Shown: piece by piece, positions 16,439 to 23,935 of the stretch | Numbering within the stretch: the first letter of the stretch is position 1 | How the letters are laid out: every line of letters begins with the position of its first letter | Origin: JAEUIZ01 sp046155605 | GTDB taxonomy: Bacteria; Planctomycetota; Phycisphaerae; Phycisphaerales; UBA1924 | Direction: 5' to 3' | DNA length: 44,817 nucleotides | NCBI GenBank assembly: GCA_046155605.1 | Contig: JBJXFQ010000001.1 | Location: forward strand, 1-44,817 | Program-made: the position numbers and the translations under genes | The notes under the pieces: model-generated | What the model was told of the DNA's origin: nothing | The model's database searches: none | What the model saw: the letters and a program-made list of their open reading frames with translations, nothing else

Positions 16439-16664
16439 CCGGCCCTCCCGTGGGGGAGGTCGTCCGAGAACGGGCCATTTCAGGTACCGAATCGGGCGAC
16501 AGGAACGTCTCGGGTCGGGCGCTGGCAAGAGCGCAGAATCGGGGCGCGGTGTCGGACGGGTGTCGGCCTCGGAGGCCGAAGTGCCCGCGTCGGCATCGGA
16601 TAGAGCGCCGTGATCGCTCCGCGTGAGGGCGAGGCGGCGTTGGGTTTCATGCAAGGAGTCAAAG

Positions 16665-17843
16665 ATGAGTCTGACCAAGCGAGTCTGCCTGTTTGCTGGC
16701 GCAGCGCTGAGCATGAGCGCTGCGGCGATGGCGCAGTCGTCCATCGACGAGTCGCGTGCCCTCACCTCCGAGTTGCTCAGCGACGCTGGCACCCGGACGA
16801 GCGCCCTCGCGGCCGCGCCGGCCTACACCCCCCGCGTCGGTGGGTACATCCAGTTCCGCTACAACTGGAATGACCGCGATGTCTCCGTCGGCGAGGACAG
16901 CGCCGTCGGCTTCCAGAACGCACGCACCCGCGTCAACGTCAGCGGCAACATCTTCCAGGACAACCTCTCCTACTTCGTGCAGGGTGGCTGGAGCGATGAG
17001 TCCGGTGGCTTCCTCGAGGACGCCTTCGGTACATGGAAGATGGAGAACGGCTGGTGGGTCACCTGGGGACAGACCAAACTCCCCGTCCTCCGTGAGGAGA
17101 ACGTCGGCGACACCACTCAACTCTTCGCCGAGCGCTCCGCCCTCAACTGGACCTTCACCCAGGGCCGCTCCCAGGGCGTGATCTTCGGCTACCGCGCCGA
17201 GAACATGCAGTTCCAGGGCGCGTTCTCTGACGGTGCCAACACCGCCAACACCGACTTCACCAGCGCTGCTGAGGCCGACTACGCCCTCACCGGCCGCTTC
17301 GACTACAAGTTCGCCGGCGCGTGGGAGAACTTCGAAGACTTCACCGCCTTCCGCAATCAGGACTTCGCCGGCATGGCCGGCGGTGCCCTGCACTACCAGG
17401 GCGGCGGCGACACCTTCGCCACCTCCGACACCGACGTCCTTCTGGCCACGGCCGATGTCGGCATCGAGGGCAACGGCTGGAACGCTTACGCAGCCGGTGT
17501 CTATCGCTCGATCGACATGTCTGGCGGCACCGATTTCACGGACTTCGGCTTCCTGATCCAAGGCGGTATTTTCGTCGCTCCGCAGGTTGAAGTCGTGGGC
17601 CGCATCGACATCGTGCTGCCTGACAGCGACCGCACCGCCGACGACAACTTCACCACCATCACCGGCGGCGTCAACTACTACGTCTCCCCGGACAGCCACG
17701 CGGCCAAGTTGTCGGCCGACCTCCAGTACTTCCTCGAGCAGGCCAGCAACTCGATCGTGCCGACGAGCACGACGGGCGGCCTCCTCGGCTCGACGGACGA
17801 CGGCGAGTGGAACTTCCGCGTCCAGATGCAACTCGTCTTCTAA
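16665..17843 (+). CDS. Outer-membrane porin, OprP/OprO-like
   Basis: 392 residues from ATG 16665, with AAGGAG 7 nt upstream; the in-frame ATG at 16623 would bury the signal peptide. The signal peptide is MSLTKRVCLFAGAALSMSAA ending AMAQ. A short helical segment (DESRALTSELLSDAGTRTSAL) precedes the barrel, which has alternating polar and aromatic strands (YIQFRYNWND, YFVQGGW, VTWGQTKLPVLREEN) and ends with the terminal strand FRVQMQLVF, the C-terminal phenylalanine used by the BAM machinery. LPVLREEN resembles the phosphate-selective porin family. It is 49% or so like the next gene by eye (not computed), so the two arose by duplication. Confidence 0.88.
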   Translation: MSLTKRVCLFAGAALSMSAAAMAQSSIDESRALTSELLSDAGTRTSALAAAPAYTPRVGGYIQFRYNWNDRDVSVGEDSAVGFQNARTRVNVSGNIFQDNLSYFVQGGWSDESGGFLEDAFGTWKMENGWWVTWGQTKLPVLREENVGDTTQLFAERSALNWTFTQGRSQGVIFGYRAENMQFQGAFSDGANTANTDFTSAAEADYALTGRFDYKFAGAWENFEDFTAFRNQDFAGMAGGALHYQGGGDTFATSDTDVLLATADVGIEGNGWNAYAAGVYRSIDMSGGTDFTDFGFLIQGGIFVAPQVEVVGRIDIVLPDSDRTADDNFTTITGGVNYYVSPDSHAAKLSADLQYFLEQASNSIVPTSTTGGLLGSTDDGEWNFRVQMQLVF

Positions 17844-17872
17844 GCCCTACCGCTGATCGACTCCATTCACGC

Positions 17873-17902
17873 AGGCCGGTCCTTCAAGGGGCCGGCCTTT
17901 TT
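17873..17902 (+). terminator. Rho-independent terminator after the first porin
   Basis: AGGCCGG (17873-17879) pairs perfectly with CCGGCCT (17892-17898), and the second arm runs into TTTTT (17898-17902). It lies 29 bp after the porin stop, so the second porin at 18050 probably needs its own promoter or receives read-through. Confidence 0.85.
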
Positions 17903-18049
17903 CATGCGCACCTGTCCCGCCCATCGCTCTGGAGACCCCGAGTGTCGTCCTGAAAGTCTGCCCGCCAACCCCCTCTTGCACCCGTCCCCGCAACTCTGTA
18001 AGGTGACGCGGTCGGTTGTGTTCCTCGCCGCCGTCAAGGAGCCCACGTT

Positions 18050-19228
18050 ATGAAAAATCGTTTCTCACTGATCGGATCGGCAACGGCAGCGACGATCGCC
18101 TCCGCGGCCCTCGGCCAGACCCCGGACGAGTCCCGTGCGCTCGTCTCCGAACTCCTCTCCGACGCGAGCACGCGAACGAGCGCCATCGACGCCGCAGCCT
18201 ATGTCCCCACGGTCGGAGGCTTTGCCGCCTTCCGATACAACTGGAACAACCGCAACGACAACAACCTTTCCGACAGCAGCACGATCGGCTTTCAGAACGC
18301 GCTCACCAAGATCTGGGTCACGGGCAAGGTCTTCACCGACCAGTTCGGCTATCGCATTCAGGCCCAGTACCCGCGCGACGGCGGCGAACTCCTGCTCGAC
18401 GACGCCTTCGGAACCTATTCCCCCGACGATGACACCAAGATCACCGTGGGCCAGTTCAAGACGCCGATCCTCCGCGAGGAGAACATGAGCGACTACAAGC
18501 AACTGGCCATCAATCGCTCGGTGACGCACGCCGAGTTCGGCCAGGGCCGATCTCAGGGCGTGATGCTGGTGCATACGCGTGGGCCGATCCGCGTCGCGGC
18601 CGCGTTCACCGACGGCCTTCGGACGAACAACACCGACTTCGACAGCGCCGCTGAGGCGGACTACGCGTTCACGGGTCGTTTCGATTGGCGCTGCTGCGGC
18701 GACGACTGGGCGGCGGGCGACCAGTTCACCTCTTTCCGAGGTGCCCCCTCCTACGGTCGGCTCGGCGTCGCGGCGCACTACCAGGGCGGCGGCGACACCT
18801 TCAACACCGCCGACACCAACACCTTCCTCTCCACCATCGATGCCGAGTTCAAGGGCTCGGGTTGGAACGTCTTCGGCGCGGGCGTGTGGCGCTGCGTCGA
18901 GCCGATGATGGGCGACAACATCGACGACTTCGGGTTGCTCGTGCAAGGCGGTGCGTTCGTCAGCGATCAGACCGAGATCTTCGGCCGTGTCGATTCCGTC
19001 ATCCCCGACGGCGACCGCGTCAACGACGACCCCTTTACCACGCTCACCTTCGGCATCAACCACTATGTCGCGCCCGAGAGCCAAGCCTTCAAACTCACCG
19101 GCGAGGTGGGTTACTTCCTCGACGAGCAGGCCTCCTCCATCGTCGCGCCCAGCACGCTCACGGGTGTTTTGCCCAGCGGCGACGACGGGCAGTGGATCGT
19201 CCGACTCCAGGTGCAGTTCGTGTTCTAG
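18050..19228 (+). CDS. Outer-membrane porin, OprP/OprO-like (paralogue)
   Basis: 392 residues, exactly the length of the first porin and co-linear with it. The signal peptide MKNRFSLIGSATAATIASAA ends ALGQ. Shared blocks include DESRALxSELLSDAxTRTSA, FRYNWNNR, DDAFGTY, KTPILREEN, GQGRSQGV, TDFDSAAEADYAFTGRFDW, HYQGGGDTFNTADTNTFL and the last strand VRLQVQFVF. A notable difference is the pair CCGDDW in the loop after FDW, absent from the first copy, where the equivalent is KFAGAW. AAGGAGCC lies 6-13 nt upstream of ATG 18050. Differences concentrate in the presumed loops, which suggests different solute preference. Confidence 0.88.
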   Translation: MKNRFSLIGSATAATIASAALGQTPDESRALVSELLSDASTRTSAIDAAAYVPTVGGFAAFRYNWNNRNDNNLSDSSTIGFQNALTKIWVTGKVFTDQFGYRIQAQYPRDGGELLLDDAFGTYSPDDDTKITVGQFKTPILREENMSDYKQLAINRSVTHAEFGQGRSQGVMLVHTRGPIRVAAAFTDGLRTNNTDFDSAAEADYAFTGRFDWRCCGDDWAAGDQFTSFRGAPSYGRLGVAAHYQGGGDTFNTADTNTFLSTIDAEFKGSGWNVFGAGVWRCVEPMMGDNIDDFGLLVQGGAFVSDQTEIFGRVDSVIPDGDRVNDDPFTTLTFGINHYVAPESQAFKLTGEVGYFLDEQASSIVAPSTLTGVLPSGDDGQWIVRLQVQFVF

Positions 19229-19313
19229 CGGCGATTCGCCTCCGTTTTGCGGCGCTAGCCCGTGGGAGATGCCGGGGCGGCGCGCGCCATGCGGGGCGAG
19301 GGGGGGCAGGGGG

Positions 19314-19342
19314 TTGACAAACGAGGAAGATTCCGGTAAGGT
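19314..19342 (+). promoter_or_regulatory. Putative promoter of the metalloprotease gene
   Basis: A perfect -35 box TTGACA (19314-19319) is followed after 17 bp by TAAGGT (19337-19342). Transcription would begin near 19349, only about 30 nt before the ribosome-binding site AAGGAGG (19363-19369) and GTG (19379) that open the repeat-bearing leader. Confidence 0.55.
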
Positions 19343-19383
19343 GGTTTGCATGGCGTAGGCCGAAGGAGGGTACACGTCGTGAA

Positions 19384-19423
19384 CACAGCCGCACAGCCGC
19401 ACAGCCGCACAGCCGCACAGGCG
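19384..19423 (+). repeat. Octanucleotide tandem repeat at the metalloprotease 5' end (candidate phase-variation tract)
   Basis: CACAGCCG occurs four times in tandem (19384-19415), followed by the variant CACAGGCG (19416-19423). A GTG with ribosome-binding site AAGGAGG 9 nt upstream begins at 19379 and reads through the tract, but stops at TGA 19424-19426. The protease frame is open from 19383 onward through the tract. Adding one 8-bp unit, or losing two, would join the GTG to the protease frame and provide a full signal peptide (basic RREASRPR, then LWPAFLSCVCCVTTIALA). This is the layout of a contingency locus. Confidence 0.75.
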
Positions 19424-19457
19424 TGAGGCGAGCAGACCGCGGCTTTGGCCCGCGTTC

Positions 19458-21290
19458 TTGTCGTGTGTTTGCTGCGTCACCACGATCGCCTTGGCGCAAC
19501 AAGAAGATGCCCTCGGCGAGTTGCGTGCCGCCTATCCAGGGGTCAAGTCGCTGAACGAAAGCGGGCGGCTCCACATGATCTACGGCGTGCCGATGACAGC
19601 GGGCACCACAGTTGACGGTGCCGCCTTGGCTTTCCTCCGCGATCACATTGATGCCTTCCGAGTCGGCGAGCCGGTGCTGGAACGGCAGTGGCGGTCGGGC
19701 GCTCGTGATTCTTCGACAACCGTCTTTGCTTACACGCAGACCATCGCGGGCCGCAGGGTTGCGGGCGGCATTGCTCGCCTCGCGGTGGTCGATGGCGAGA
19801 CCCCGCGCGTCGTCTACATGAGCGCCCGTCTCGCGTCTCGGCCCAGCACCGCGCCGGAAGCCGTGACGCTCACTCCCGCTGCCGCGTCGGTTCTTGCCAT
19901 TATTCATGCCGGGCAAGGCGGGCTCAACGTCCGCGGCGAGCCAGAACTGGTCGTGACAATCGGCGGCACGCCCGAGTTGGACGCCTGGGCCTGGCGAGTG
20001 GTGGTTGTCTCCCCTTCGCATCCGCTGGGCAACCCGCGCTCGGTCTATGTGAATGCCATGACCGGCCAACTCGTTCGGATTGAGGACGAGGTGATGAGTT
20101 GCGGCGACGTGTCGGGGACCGCGCAGGGCATGGGCACGCCATATTCCGGCCACCTGCCGCACATACCGGGAACGAACGACCCGACGCCGATGCCGCTGCC
20201 GGAGATGCGCATCACCGCGACCACGACCGGCTTGAGCCCGTACGTCGTCTACACGGCCGAGGACGGAACGTACACTCTTCCACTCTCTGGTTCGGGTCAG
20301 TCGGTGAGCCTCGACGCAACGTTCGGCCACCTGATTTCGGCCTCCGGCTTGAATATCTTCGTTGTCGATGCCAAGTCCGCCAGCCCTGGCGACGACACTT
20401 GTGATCCAACCAATCCTTCAGCCCTGAGCGACAGCGCGATCGCCACGAATCCGGCGACGAACGTGGCCTTGGAGTTGCCGTTGTCGTCACCTCCTCCTGC
20501 GTCCGAGGTCGAGTATCACGCCGCTGAGGTCAACGCCTTCGTGCATGGCTATCGCTCGAAATATTATTTTTTCAACCGCATCATTTACGAGATTCCAGCA
20601 TTGGACACAAAGCTGCGAATGGTCGTGAACTTTCCTGCATTTACACAGGCATGCCGTGCAACAGTTTTGTCAACCTGCTTTGAAGACGGGTCATACACAT
20701 TTTTCTTTGGTCGGGCTGGCCAGTTCGGCGGTGCGGGTATCGCTTGCCGCAACATGGCCTACAGCGGCATCATCGCCCATGAGTTCGGCCACTTTATCGA
20801 CTGGGCCCTGGGGATCAGCGCATCCGGCTCGTTTGGAGAAGGCTTCGCGGACACCTATGCGATCATGGTCAACGACAGGCGCGAGCAGGGCCGGATGTAT
20901 AACGAGAACAATGACAATCTTCGCGATGATCCGACCGGCTCCGGGATCAACTGCCAGTGGCCCATCAACTCGTCTTCCCCAGAGATTTGCCGGTGCGACG
21001 GCCTCAGTGGCGGCGGCAACCACAATGCGGGTCAGTTGCTCTCGGGCATCTGGCTGAGAATCCTCGACGGCCTGCGGGCGGAGCATGGATCGACGACCGG
21101 CCTCGCCCGCGCCCGCACCGTGCATGTCGCTTGGTGCCTGCTCACCGTTGGAACATCTACGTCAAGCTGCAGTCCGGCGTCGTGCGCGACGCTTGTCGAA
21201 GTCCTTGAGGCAAACCCTCACGCCGAGGACGATGACATCATTTATGCAGCCTTCGCCGCACACAGCATCTATCCGACTTGCGGGGATTGA
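19458..21290 (+). CDS. Secreted zinc metalloprotease, fungalysin/thermolysin-like (HExxH)
   Basis: 610 residues if read from TTG 19458, the only in-frame start after the upstream stop; this start leaves an incomplete signal peptide with no basic residue (SCVCCVTTIALAQ). The full signal peptide needs the GTG at 19379, which is out of frame because of the 8-bp repeat. An FTP/PepSY-like propeptide covers about residues 20-130. The catalytic motif is HEFGH at 441-445 (IIAHEFGHFIDW), with a downstream GEGFADTYA supplying E461 as the likely third zinc ligand. A carboxypeptidase-regulatory-like segment lies near 250-280. The C-terminal part has several cysteines. Secretion and autoprocessing are expected. 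The protein body is intact. Confidence 0.85.
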   Translation: MSCVCCVTTIALAQQEDALGELRAAYPGVKSLNESGRLHMIYGVPMTAGTTVDGAALAFLRDHIDAFRVGEPVLERQWRSGARDSSTTVFAYTQTIAGRRVAGGIARLAVVDGETPRVVYMSARLASRPSTAPEAVTLTPAAASVLAIIHAGQGGLNVRGEPELVVTIGGTPELDAWAWRVVVVSPSHPLGNPRSVYVNAMTGQLVRIEDEVMSCGDVSGTAQGMGTPYSGHLPHIPGTNDPTPMPLPEMRITATTTGLSPYVVYTAEDGTYTLPLSGSGQSVSLDATFGHLISASGLNIFVVDAKSASPGDDTCDPTNPSALSDSAIATNPATNVALELPLSSPPPASEVEYHAAEVNAFVHGYRSKYYFFNRIIYEIPALDTKLRMVVNFPAFTQACRATVLSTCFEDGSYTFFFGRAGQFGGAGIACRNMAYSGIIAHEFGHFIDWALGISASGSFGEGFADTYAIMVNDRREQGRMYNENNDNLRDDPTGSGINCQWPINSSSPEICRCDGLSGGGNHNAGQLLSGIWLRILDGLRAEHGSTTGLARARTVHVAWCLLTVGTSTSSCSPASCATLVEVLEANPHAEDDDIIYAAFAAHSIYPTCGD

Positions 21291-21315
21291 ACATGACGGA
21301 AAGGAGAAAGCAACC

Positions 21316-22020
21316 ATGAAGAACTTATACCTATGGATTAGCGCCGTGTCTGGGGCAATCTCGCTTCCTTGTGCCGCACAACTCGAGACGGTGGACCTCT
21401 GGTGGTCCATGATCGAGATCGGCACGGCCAATCAACAGCCAGTCTCGAATCCAAACAACATCATCGAGCCGGGGGAGTCCGCTCGCTTTAACCTCAATAT
21501 CAGTTTCTCGCCCGGGGTGGGCTCGACGACCACATACACTCCGCCGCCGGGACCTGGTACCGGAATTATCGCAGGGTTCTTCAATGGTGTGGTGGACTTG
21601 ATTCTCTCTTCCCCGCAGCCCGGCGTCTGGACGCCCACGCAGTCTTTGCCGGGGTGGGAGGCCGGTGGATCTTCCATCATGGGTCCTCAGGGAGATATGA
21701 CAGTCGCCGTCGGTCAAGCACTTCCACCATTGGGGAGCGTTCCAAACCCGGCAAACCCGATCCTGGGTATCCGCTCCATGACATGGACACCGGCGAGTTA
21801 CCAGCCTATATCCTTCGGCTATGTCTCCGACTTCCAAGAGGGGTATGTGGCGCTCTTTGTTGAATATGCCCGAGACCCTTCCGGAAATCCCCTTTTCATT
21901 GGCAAGCAAGTCGACGGCGGATTCAACACCGGCACGGTCCAGGTAGCCCCCGCCCCCGCGAGCGCCCTCGTGCTGGCCGCGGGCGGCTTCATCGCCTCGC
22001 TGCGTCGGCGGCGTGCATAA
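21316..22020 (+). CDS. Exported protein with PEP-CTERM-like tail, function unknown
   Basis: 234 residues from ATG 21316 (AAGGAG about 9 nt upstream); it begins 25 bp after the metalloprotease stop and is probably in the same operon. The signal peptide is MKNLYLWISAVSGAISLPCA ending AAQ. The body is beta-rich and Pro/Gly-rich, without a recognised enzyme motif. The C-terminus APAPASALVLAAGGFIASLR followed by arginines matches the PEP-CTERM layout: a proline-containing motif, a hydrophobic helix and a basic end, although the motif is PAPA rather than PEP. Processing by an exosortase-type enzyme is likely. It may be a partner or substrate of the protease. Confidence 0.8.
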   Translation: MKNLYLWISAVSGAISLPCAAQLETVDLWWSMIEIGTANQQPVSNPNNIIEPGESARFNLNISFSPGVGSTTTYTPPPGPGTGIIAGFFNGVVDLILSSPQPGVWTPTQSLPGWEAGGSSIMGPQGDMTVAVGQALPPLGSVPNPANPILGIRSMTWTPASYQPISFGYVSDFQEGYVALFVEYARDPSGNPLFIGKQVDGGFNTGTVQVAPAPASALVLAAGGFIASLRRRRA

Positions 22021-22038
22021 TCGCACGCGTGTGGATGA

Positions 22039-22054
22039 AGGCGCTCTTGCGCCT
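22039..22054. terminator. Short hairpin between convergent genes
   Basis: AGGCGC and GCGCCT (6 bp) flank a TCTT loop in the 39-bp gap between the PEP-CTERM-like gene and the convergent tetR-type gene. No T-run follows on either strand, so its role as a terminator is uncertain. Confidence 0.3.
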
Positions 22055-22059
22055 CGGGA

Positions 22060-22674
22060 TCACGCCCCGGCGTCCGCTTTCTCACGTCCGACGAGCAGCC
22101 GCGCGATGATGTCGCGGACGTGTGCGCCCTCGCGGTCGGTTCCCTGCCCGGGGATCGCCATGGCTTCGAGCACGCCGTAGCCGAGCCCGAGGTGGATGAG
22201 TAGCCAGGCCATGATGTCGGCGCTGAAACGCTGCGTGACCTTGTGGTCCTTCTGGGCCGCCTCGAGTTCCTCGGCCAGGAAGGCGTGCAGGCTCTTGAGG
22301 TGGTTCCTTAGCGCGTCGTGGATCACGGGATCATCGACCTCGCTGATGGCCTGTAGGATCACGCGATAGGCCCGCCTCCCGCGCTCGGAGACCATCGGAT
22401 TATCGCCCACGAGCCGACGCAGCCGTTCCGCCGGGTCGATCGCGTCCGCCAGGTGCCGCTCCCATTGCTCGATCGTCTCGCGGCCCGTGCGCTCGATCAG
22501 GGCCACAAACAGGTCTCGCTTCGAATCGAAGTGGCGATAGATGATCGGCTCGGTGACGCCCGCGGCCCGCGCGAGGTGCGCCGTCGTGGCCCGCGCGTAC
22601 CCGTTCTTGGCGAAGAGGTCCGCCGCACAGTCGAGCAACTGCTCGCGTCGCTTGGATGCAGGAAGCCGGCTCAC
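22060..22674 (-). CDS. TetR-family transcriptional regulator
   Basis: 204 residues from GTG 22674. The open frame extends to a GTG at 22785, but the added 37 residues are unlike the family, and no clear ribosome-binding site decides the start. The DNA-binding domain is at the N-terminus: REQLLDCAADLFAKNGYARATTAHLARAAGVTEPIIYRHFDSKRDLF, a classic TetR helix-turn-helix. The C-terminal ligand domain is helical (AYRVILQAISEVDDPVIHDALRNHL). It is divergent from the first HAF-repeat gene, 211 bp away, which it may control. The ligand is unknown. Confidence 0.88.
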   Translation of the reverse strand: MSRLPASKRREQLLDCAADLFAKNGYARATTAHLARAAGVTEPIIYRHFDSKRDLFVALIERTGRETIEQWERHLADAIDPAERLRRLVGDNPMVSERGRRAYRVILQAISEVDDPVIHDALRNHLKSLHAFLAEELEAAQKDHKVTQRFSADIMAWLLIHLGLGYGVLEAMAIPGQGTDREGAHVRDIIARLLVGREKADAGA

Positions 22675-22885
22675 ACACAAGGGTAGAACGCCGCGGGACG
22701 AGAATCGCAGAACCTCGGCGCGATGAGCACACGTCACCGTTCGACGGTCGCTCGTGAGTAATCGTTCATGCCGTGATGCGTTCACGTCCGCTCGTGGCTA
22801 TTCGCGGAGCGCTCGGGCGAAAACCGCCGATTGATCTCGCTGGCGAGGGAACTCGCTCCCCATCAACGCGCCCAACCAAAGACCC

Positions 22886-23908
22886 ATGTCTCCACGATCC
22901 CCGTTACTCATCGCAATCCTCGGCCCCGCGGGCGTCGCGCTCGCGCAGCCCGGAGCCACCTTCCAGGGTCTGGGCGGCATCGACGGCTCCCGCGCCGAGG
23001 GCATCAGCGCCGACGGCCTCGTCGTGGTCGGAACGCTCCTCGGCCCCACGCCCGCCGCCTTTCGCTGGACCGACACCACCGGCACGGAGCCCATTGGCTC
23101 GCTCCCCGGCGCAACCTCGACCTCCGCCCATGCCGCCAACGCCAGCGGCAACGTCATCGTGGGCGTCGCCTTCGATTCCAACGGCAGCCGCGCGTTCCTG
23201 TGGACCCCCTCCGCCGGCATGTGTGAGATTCCTGAAGTGCCAGGTTCGATGCCCGGTTCCTTCGGCGTCTCCGCTCAGGCCGTCAGCCACAACGGCCGGG
23301 TCATCGCTGGTGCCAGCGGCCTATTTCCCGCGCGATGGTCGATCACGCGCAAGGGCATCCTGCTCGGCCCGCCCACGCCGCCCTCCTGGGGCTTTGCCTT
23401 TGGCATCAGCGGCGACGGCCAGTTCATCGTCGGGGGCAGCGCCTGGACAGGCCACGCCTTCCGCTGGTCCGCCGCCTTCGGCTCGCAAGACCTCGGCACG
23501 CTCCCCTTCGCCTTCGAATCCATCGCTTATGCCGCCAACCTCGACGGCACGGTTATCGTCGGCGAGAGCGACCAGCGCGCCTTCCGATGGACCAAGGCAG
23601 GCTCGATGCACGCCATCGGCGGGCCGGGCTTCTCCGCCGCCTACGCCGTCAACGCCTCGGGTTCGGTCGTCGTGGGCAAACGCCTCGATATGCAGACGCC
23701 GCAGGCCATGCTCTGGTCGCCCGCGCTGGGCACCGTCACCATCGAATCGCTGCTCAAGGGCTTCGGCGTCATGCCCGAGGGCTGGCAACTCGCCGTCGCC
23801 ACCGGCATCAGCGCCGACGGCCGCACCATCGTGGGCGTCGGCACGCACGATCTCGACTCCGGCCCGATCACCGAGGGCTGGATCGTCACACTGCCGAATA
23901 CACCATGA
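22886..23908 (+). CDS. Exported HAF-repeat protein
   Basis: 340 residues with signal peptide SPLLIAILGPAGVALAQ. The body is a run of 40-50-residue beta repeats of the HAF type: GISADGLVVVG, then AFRWTD, then GSLPG; seven or so units with variable sequence. Such repeats probably fold as a beta-propeller or solenoid. Unlike its two paralogues at 25442 and 26734, it ends at WIVTLPNTP without a dockerin-like tail. No enzyme motif is visible. No strong ribosome-binding site precedes ATG 22886. It faces the TetR-type gene across a short divergent gap. Confidence 0.82.
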   Translation: MSPRSPLLIAILGPAGVALAQPGATFQGLGGIDGSRAEGISADGLVVVGTLLGPTPAAFRWTDTTGTEPIGSLPGATSTSAHAANASGNVIVGVAFDSNGSRAFLWTPSAGMCEIPEVPGSMPGSFGVSAQAVSHNGRVIAGASGLFPARWSITRKGILLGPPTPPSWGFAFGISGDGQFIVGGSAWTGHAFRWSAAFGSQDLGTLPFAFESIAYAANLDGTVIVGESDQRAFRWTKAGSMHAIGGPGFSAAYAVNASGSVVVGKRLDMQTPQAMLWSPALGTVTIESLLKGFGVMPEGWQLAVATGISADGRTIVGVGTHDLDSGPITEGWIVTLPNTP

Positions 23909-23935
23909 CTTCTTGCGATCGCTCGCGCGATCGGC

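Noticed and set aside
16659..17831. 390-codon minus-strand open frame
   Set aside because: Mirror of the first porin with Val/Gly/Glu-rich translation; the porin has signal peptide, barrel strands and C-terminal Phe.
19384..19423. Possible CRISPR or minisatellite array
   Set aside because: Units are 8 bp with no spacers, so it is a simple tandem repeat, not CRISPR.
18065..19483. 472-codon minus-strand open frame
   Set aside because: Antisense to the second porin. It also runs through the 8-bp repeat, giving a repetitive RLCGCAAV sequence; no domain is visible.
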